Translations under genes and position numbers: made by a program
The notes under the pieces: generated by a model
Seen by the model: the letters and a program-made list of their open reading frames with translations, nothing else
Told to the model about the DNA's origin: nothing
Databases searched by the model: none
Assembly (NCBI RefSeq): GCF_016909015.1
Contig: NZ_JAFBFA010000004.1
Span: forward strand, 62,001 to 126,000
Source of the DNA: Gracilibacillus alcaliphilus
GTDB lineage: Bacteria > Bacillota > Bacilli > Bacillales > Amphibacillaceae
DNA length: 64,000 nucleotides
Direction of reading: 5' to 3'
Shown here: piece after piece, positions 62,233-64,000 of the stretch
Layout: each line of letters begins with the position of its first letter
Numbering within the stretch: the first letter of the stretch is position 1

Positions 62233-63660
62233 TTAGTTAGCTACACGACGCACATGTCCCGCAAAAGTCTTTTTCCAATATCCGCTTCCCATGTTAGCAA
62301 TTTCTACACCGTTTGAACTTTGGGAACCGATGAACTGATTGTTTCCTAGGTAGATACCTACGTGACCATTCTTTTTGTATGTATCAAAGAAAACAATATC
62401 ACCAGGCTTCATATCACTTGTAGAAACTTTTGTACCAACTGTTGCTAAAGCGTCTGTACTTGCTGGAAGACTAATTCCACCTTGACCAAATGCCCAGCTT
62501 ACAAAACCTGAACAGTCAAAACGTCCATTTGCAATATCATAAGCGCTTCTTCCACCGCCAAATACATAAACAGAGTTACCAATATATTTATTACCAGCAT
62601 TCATAATAGTTTGTAAGTTTCCACTAGCTGACGCAGTTGTTTTTGGTTGGCTTACTGTTTTCTCAGCTGGTTTGCTGCTGCTAGAAACATTGGCAGTATT
62701 ATTTGAACTGTCTGAGCTGTTAGCACTGCTGTTGTTACTGCTGCTTGATTCATTATCATTACTGGAGGAATTCTCATTTGAACTTGAAGAACTTTCTGCT
62801 GCTGAAGCATTTTCTTCTGTATCGGCTGCTTCACTTGCTTGTTCTTCTTCCGCAGCTTCTGCCTCAGCTCTTGCTCTAGCTGCTTCTTCCTCTTGCTGGA
62901 TACGACGACGTTCTGCTTCTTCTGCCTCTTCAATGGCACGCTCTTTATTTGCTAAAAGCTCATCTTCAATCTTAAGATCACCTAAAATATCACTATTTTC
63001 TTCTTCTTTTTGTTTTAACTCATCTTTTAATTCTTCATTTTGATCTTTTTGAGCAACAATTTGTTCTTGCATTTCTTCATAATCTGCTTTAACATCTTCT
63101 AATTCTTGTAATTTCGTATCTAATTCTTTTTTATTTGCTTCAACTGCTTCTTTATCTTCTTGCTGACGTTCTAGTAGATCTTGATCCGCTTGTGTAATTT
63201 TGTTTACAAGAGATACACGGTCAATTAAATCGATAAAATTATCAGCTCCAAGAAGTACTTCTAAGTACCCGGTAGAACCGCCGTTTTCCTGTAAAGAAGA
63301 GATTCTTTCTTTTAAGATTTCATTTCTACGCTCTATATTCTCTTCAATTTTTTCAATCTCTTTTTCTAAATCAGTAATATTAGATTCTGCTTGAGCAATC
63401 TTGTCCTTTGTTGCTTTAATTTCTTTTTCATTGTCTGCGATAGCTTCGTCCAAACGTTGGATTTTCTCGTTTAATTCAATTAATTCTGTTTTAATTTTTT
63501 CAATTTCCTGTTCTTTTTCACTAATATCTGCTTGTACCTCAGACCGTTGTGACTGCACTTCTTCTTTTGTTTCCGCGCTAACCGATTGAGCAAATAACAA
63601 ACCTGTGACAACTGAAAGAGCAACAACAGAACTTTTTACCGTAATCTTTTTCTCTCGCAT
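62233..63660 (-). CDS. cwlO: CwlO/PcsB-type DL-endopeptidase (NlpC/P60)
   Basis: A 475-residue secreted wall hydrolase. The signal peptide ends at SVSAET; a long coiled coil covers about residues 30-265, then a Ser/Asn-rich linker (about 285-345), then NlpC/P60 (about 350-475) with Cys383 in FDCSGFVSWAF and His433 in NGHVGIYLGN. In B. subtilis CwlO is activated by FtsEX for elongation growth. AGGGGAAT precedes the ATG. Expression is probably under WalRK. Confidence 0.92.
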   Translation of the reverse strand: MREKKITVKSSVVALSVVTGLLFAQSVSAETKEEVQSQRSEVQADISEKEQEIEKIKTELIELNEKIQRLDEAIADNEKEIKATKDKIAQAESNITDLEKEIEKIEENIERRNEILKERISSLQENGGSTGYLEVLLGADNFIDLIDRVSLVNKITQADQDLLERQQEDKEAVEANKKELDTKLQELEDVKADYEEMQEQIVAQKDQNEELKDELKQKEEENSDILGDLKIEDELLANKERAIEEAEEAERRRIQQEEEAARARAEAEAAEEEQASEAADTEENASAAESSSSSNENSSSNDNESSSSNNSSANSSDSSNNTANVSSSSKPAEKTVSQPKTTASASGNLQTIMNAGNKYIGNSVYVFGGGRSAYDIANGRFDCSGFVSWAFGQGGISLPASTDALATVGTKVSTSDMKPGDIVFFDTYKKNGHVGIYLGNNQFIGSQSSNGVEIANMGSGYWKKTFAGHVRRVAN

Positions 63661-64000
63661 TTTTAATAATTCCCCTACTTTCGTTCATTTTGGTATTCTA
63701 TGTATAATTCTATATTCTTATTGAGATCTATGATGTATTTCTTTTGAACCAGACTCAGTGTAACATACATAGATTTCAATCGTATGATGCTAATGTTACA
63801 AATATATTTCAAAATCGAGAAAATAATTCTTATATTTTGTCAAGAATAACAGCTGTATATAGCAAAGAATCGCAATAAATTGGCATTTTACCTCGAATCC
63901 AAGAGAAAAACAAATGTAACATTTCCGTCTTTTTCTATCAACATTTTTTAATAGAAAATAATTCTTGCAAACCCGAACTTAGATTTCAAGTTTACGTATT
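63661..64000 (-). promoter_or_regulatory. upstream region of the CwlO-type gene
   Basis: 340 bp, very A+T-rich, no gene. On the minus strand, TGAAAT, five bases, TGTAAC (inverse of 63794-63810) matches the WalR direct repeat TGTWAH-N5-TGTWAH with one mismatch. No strong -35/-10 pair was found. Confidence 0.35.

Noticed and set aside
62672..63043. Long Leu/Ser-rich plus-strand frame
   Set aside because: It is the antisense shadow of the coiled-coil and Ser-rich linker of the CwlO-type gene; low-complexity composition and no ribosome site.

Overview
The window is about 64 kb of low-GC DNA from a spore-forming member of the Bacillaceae. Evidence for this is the run of sporulation genes (yutH, lytH/yunA, yunB), the Gram-positive style lipoproteins, strong AGGAGG ribosome binding sites, and a gene order collinear with the yui-yum-yut-yun-yur-yus segment of the Bacillus subtilis chromosome. 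A halophilic or alkaliphilic relative (Oceanobacillus, Virgibacillus or Gracilibacillus type) is my inference from protein style and repeat content; it is not proven here. No rRNA, tRNA, CRISPR array, prophage or intact transposase was seen.

Layout. 0-5.5 kb: the end of a PatB-type C-S lyase, a Cu/Zn superoxide dismutase lipoprotein, HPr, a DUF3885 protein, DeoD, YuiD and YuiB. 5.7-6.9 kb: a decayed nitrate/sulfonate-type ABC transporter. 7-17 kb: conserved housekeeping genes: type II NADH dehydrogenase, YumC, the Fe-S carriers YutM and YutI, DapF, the hom-thrC-thrB operon with a clear sigma-A promoter, YutH and YutG. 17-27 kb: a membrane-anchored beta-lactamase-like protein, YutE, YutD, LytH, a sodium/neurotransmitter symporter with its 33-residue MetS-type subunit, YunB, YunC, YunD and a GNAT enzyme that lacks a normal start codon. 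27-36 kb: an accessory stretch with an NlpC/P60-like protein that has lost its catalytic Cys, a decayed MFS transporter, a divergent LysR/YeiH pair, an SPFH protein with an RHH regulator, a hydrolase with an internal deletion, and a TraB/GumN lipoprotein. 36-45 kb: a large two-headed hybrid histidine kinase inserted beside the sufCDSUB operon and flanked by a duplicated piece of the sufB end. 45-46.4 kb: a gene-free stretch of palindromic, mobile-element-like DNA. 46.4-48.5 kb: yusE, yusF, gcvH and yusI. 48.5-52.5 kb: a zinc regulon (znuC-znuB-zur-crcB-crcB, a broken SufU paralogue, and an unknown gene), with two near-identical Zur-box palindromes. 52.7-64 kb: an acyl-CoA dehydrogenase-like protein, a cheX-cheW pair, the Fur-box-controlled yclNOPQ petrobactin uptake operon, a PabB-PabC fusion, bacilliredoxin and a CwlO-type endopeptidase.

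Functional threads. Metal and Fe-S homeostasis dominates: SUF assembly, A-type and Nfu carriers, zinc uptake under Zur, siderophore uptake under Fur, and bacilliredoxin. Threonine/lysine synthesis, spore and cell wall genes make up most of the rest. The points most worth a second look are the Zur-type operator in front of an unrecognised 120-residue gene, the two genes whose only well-placed starts are AUA or AUU, the Cys-to-Ser NlpC protein, the kinase island flanked by duplicated sufB-tail DNA, and a degenerate 24-nt tandem repeat in the yumC leader.
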